Position numbers and translations under genes: made by a program. From CALOCN01 sp942491735 (GTDB lineage Bacteria > Eisenbacteria > RBG-16-71-46 > JABDJR01): a stretch of 64,000 nt of DNA. Where the stretch lies: contig CALOCN010000014.1 in NCBI GenBank assembly GCA_942491735.1, positions 2,604,001 through 2,668,000 of the forward strand, in the 5' to 3' direction. The notes under the pieces are model-generated. The model did no database searches, was not told the DNA's origin, and was given only the letters and a program-made list of their open reading frames with translations. Of this stretch, positions 63,401 through 64,000 are shown in pieces. Numbering within the stretch: position 1 is the stretch's first letter; each line of letters opens with the position of its first letter.

Positions 63401-63860
63401 CCTGACGCGGACGCCCCTCCAGCAGCTCGCGGGCCACTGCGCCGTTCATGCCGCCCGAGAGCGCGATGAGTCCCTCGGCGTGCTCCTCCAGCAATTCGTA
63501 GTCGATGCGGGGCCGGTAGTAGAACCCCTCCAGGAAACCGGCCGTGCTCAACTTGAGCAGATTGCGGAACCCGGTCTGGTCCTTGGCCAGCAGCACCACC
63601 TGATCCGTCTGCCGGTTCTTGGGCGACTTGTCGTGACGGCTCCCCCGGCTGACGTAGACCTCCTGCCCCAGGATGGGACGGAGCCCCGCCCGTTGCCCGG
63701 CCTGGAAGAACTCGACCGCGCCGAACAGGTTGCCGCTGTCGGTCAGGGCCAGGGCCGGCATCTCCAGTTCGGCGGCACGCTTGACCAGGCTCTTGGGCTT
63801 GATGGCCCCGTTGAGCAGGCTGTAGTCGGAATGCACATGGAGGTGGACGAAGCTGTTCAC
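60417..63860 (-). CDS. dnaE: DNA polymerase III alpha subunit DnaE
   Basis: Replicative polymerase of 1147 residues. The N-terminal PHP domain (residues 4-210) keeps the metal ligands as HLHVHSDYS and later NDVHYL; E. coli has lost one of the His in this motif. The polymerase core with the catalytic acidic motif MPDIDVDFDYRRRGE, the GPGRGSAAGS loop, and the C-terminal HhH, OB and tau-binding regions follow. I chose the GTG at 63858-63860 (VNSFVHLHVH), the usual family start; the frame stays open to a further GTG at 63920. The upstream signal is weak. Confidence 0.95.
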   Translation of the reverse strand: MNSFVHLHVHSDYSLLNGAIKPKSLVKRAAELEMPALALTDSGNLFGAVEFFQAGQRAGLRPILGQEVYVSRGSRHDKSPKNRQTDQVVLLAKDQTGFRNLLKLSTAGFLEGFYYRPRIDYELLEEHAEGLIALSGGMNGAVARELLEGRPRQAMEMAGRYREILGGRFWVEIQDHGIPHQRALIPQLVDTAKRAEVGVVATNDVHYLRSEDAEAQEILVLIREQRSVNDSGRYKSHTKERHFRTAEEMQERFSALPESLEATLRIAEEIDLTLDFDTLLVPDFPLPEGFATPEAYLEHLTREGLAERYDELDAVLQERLEYELRIILQMGYAGYFLIVWDFICYARDHGIAVGPGRGSAAGSLIAYCLGITDIDPIRFSLLFERFLNPERVSMPDIDVDFDYRRRGEVIEYVRRKYGEDSVSQIITFGTMAARGVLRDVGRALSVDLGDVDRIAKLVPAELGITLEKALEQEPELREIQKGNPQHGRLLEVAQTLEGLARHASTHAAGVLITPGRLDDVVPLFRSSKGEVSTQWDMNSCESAGLLKMDFLGLRTLTVIEDALSLIEEETGSRPDLASVPLDDPVTFDLLRAATTVAVFQLESSGMRDLLRKLAPQGFDDIVAVNALYRPGPMGSGMVTNFIERRHGREKITYEHPLLEPILDSTYGMMVYQEQVMQIASAMGGFSLGDADLLRRAMGKKKAEEMAAQEKRFVEGATKQKIPEGTARKVFEQMAFFAGYGFNKSHSAAYAMVSFHTAYLKAHHPAQFMAATLSSEMDTTDRIMVLIEECRRMGIEVLPPDINASRPAFSVQDGAIRFGLAAVKNVGRAAIEATVQEREENGPFTSLFDICRRVRHDALNRRVVESLAAAGALDSLDPSRSRQFDAVQGALDTGARYQHDVDMGQTSLFGDAAEVGYLEPELPQTREWDRSTRLKQEKEVLGFYLTEHPLDDYRDEISAVATGDTGQLKALSGGEVKLLGVVSAVTRKVDKKGRTMGFAQVEDYAGTLEVVVFASVFEEAKEVLEEDKVVLVEGRLDRRDPDSDPKIIAEKVYDFEANRDRLAHTLYLRLPLPGMEESKLDSIGSILERYPGRGEVVLVLDTDTGRRVRLRAGKYRVGVDRDLLVELRSMLGEDAVRLGESVNGRNGR

Positions 63861-63972
63861 GACGGGCCGTTTCGCAGAAGGTCGATGAGGAAAAGACTGA
63901 ACATATGTATACCCCCGCACCGGCCGGGGAGCAAGCGTGGGTGCGGATCCCGCGCCCGCGCGCCGTGCGAAC

Positions 63973-64000
63973 CTACCGCACCCGAATCGTTTCCCGCGCG
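63973..64000 (-). CDS. possible C-terminal tail of an upstream gene (partial)
   Basis: A stop codon TAG at 63973-63975 closes a frame whose last eight residues read ARETIRVR. The sequence continues beyond the window edge. The ending resembles the last strand of secreted proteins with sorting domains, but eight residues cannot prove it. The 52 bases between this stop and 63920 hold nothing else that I recognise. Confidence 0.2.

Noticed and set aside
1..64000. tRNA or rRNA genes, CRISPR arrays, insertion sequences or prophage
   Set aside because: No T-loop patterns, rRNA stretches, regular short repeats, transposase motifs or integrase genes were noticed on reading; a covariance-model search could still find a missed RNA.

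Overview
The window is one continuous stretch of a GC-rich chromosome, roughly two-thirds G+C, from a Gram-negative (diderm) bacterium. Almost every gene lies on the minus strand in tightly packed operons with ATGA stop/start overlaps. Two facts point to the FCB superphylum outside classical Bacteroidetes (Eisenbacteria, Krumholzibacteriota, Latescibacteria or similar). The first is a PorU-like C25 peptidase next to a PorV-like outer-membrane protein, with cargo carrying YPNPF-type C-terminal sorting domains. The second is a type IV pilus locus laid out like that of Myxococcus xanthus. The phylum is an inference; no rRNA or ribosomal protein gene is present to settle it.

Layout by coordinate. 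1-3776: housekeeping genes (obg, cut by the window edge; a FmdB-type zinc ribbon; aspartate aminotransferase; coaD; rsmD; aroK). 3802-22598: a complete type IV pilus locus. Read in the direction of transcription it runs pilB, pilT, pilC, pilS, pilR, two near-identical major pilins, an ABC ATPase and permease (PilH/PilI-like), a TPR protein, pilD, then pilM, N, O, P, Q. A membrane glycosyltransferase gene is inserted on the opposite strand between pilD and pilM. A sigma-54 promoter precedes the pilin pair and rho-independent terminators bound the pilin and pilQ transcripts. 22787-31675: comEA, an unusual fusion of an ECF-type S component to a beta-barrel, a PHP phosphoesterase, a TPR protein and hutU-hutI. 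31748-31983: the stump of a sorting-domain protein. 31998-39335: a DinG-type helicase and an operon of CotH-like kinase/beta-helix fusion, DUF4956, VTC polyphosphate polymerase-like and a membrane-anchored unknown. 39467-42672: a secreted beta-helix protein and ligA. 42733-59185: an eight-gene run starting with porU and porV, followed by an M6 peptidase with a sorting domain, two DUF5683-like proteins, a beta-propeller, a large outer-membrane protein and an Omp85 protein. 59440-63860: dnaE-accA.

How the parts may work together. PilS/PilR with sigma-54 probably set the amount of pilin. PilB and PilT power extension and retraction, PilMNOPQ form the envelope-spanning channel, PilD processes the pilins, and ComEA could use the same machine for DNA uptake. 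PorU and PorV are the attachment end of a type IX secretion system; the M6 peptidase and PorU itself carry the matching C-terminal signals. The PorKLMN motor genes and a full SprA are not in this window. The most unusual items are the S-component/barrel fusion, the second pilin that has lost the conserved proline 22 of the mature protein, the sigma-54 promoter with three matched upstream half-sites, and the PorU-PorV-outer-membrane-protein operon.
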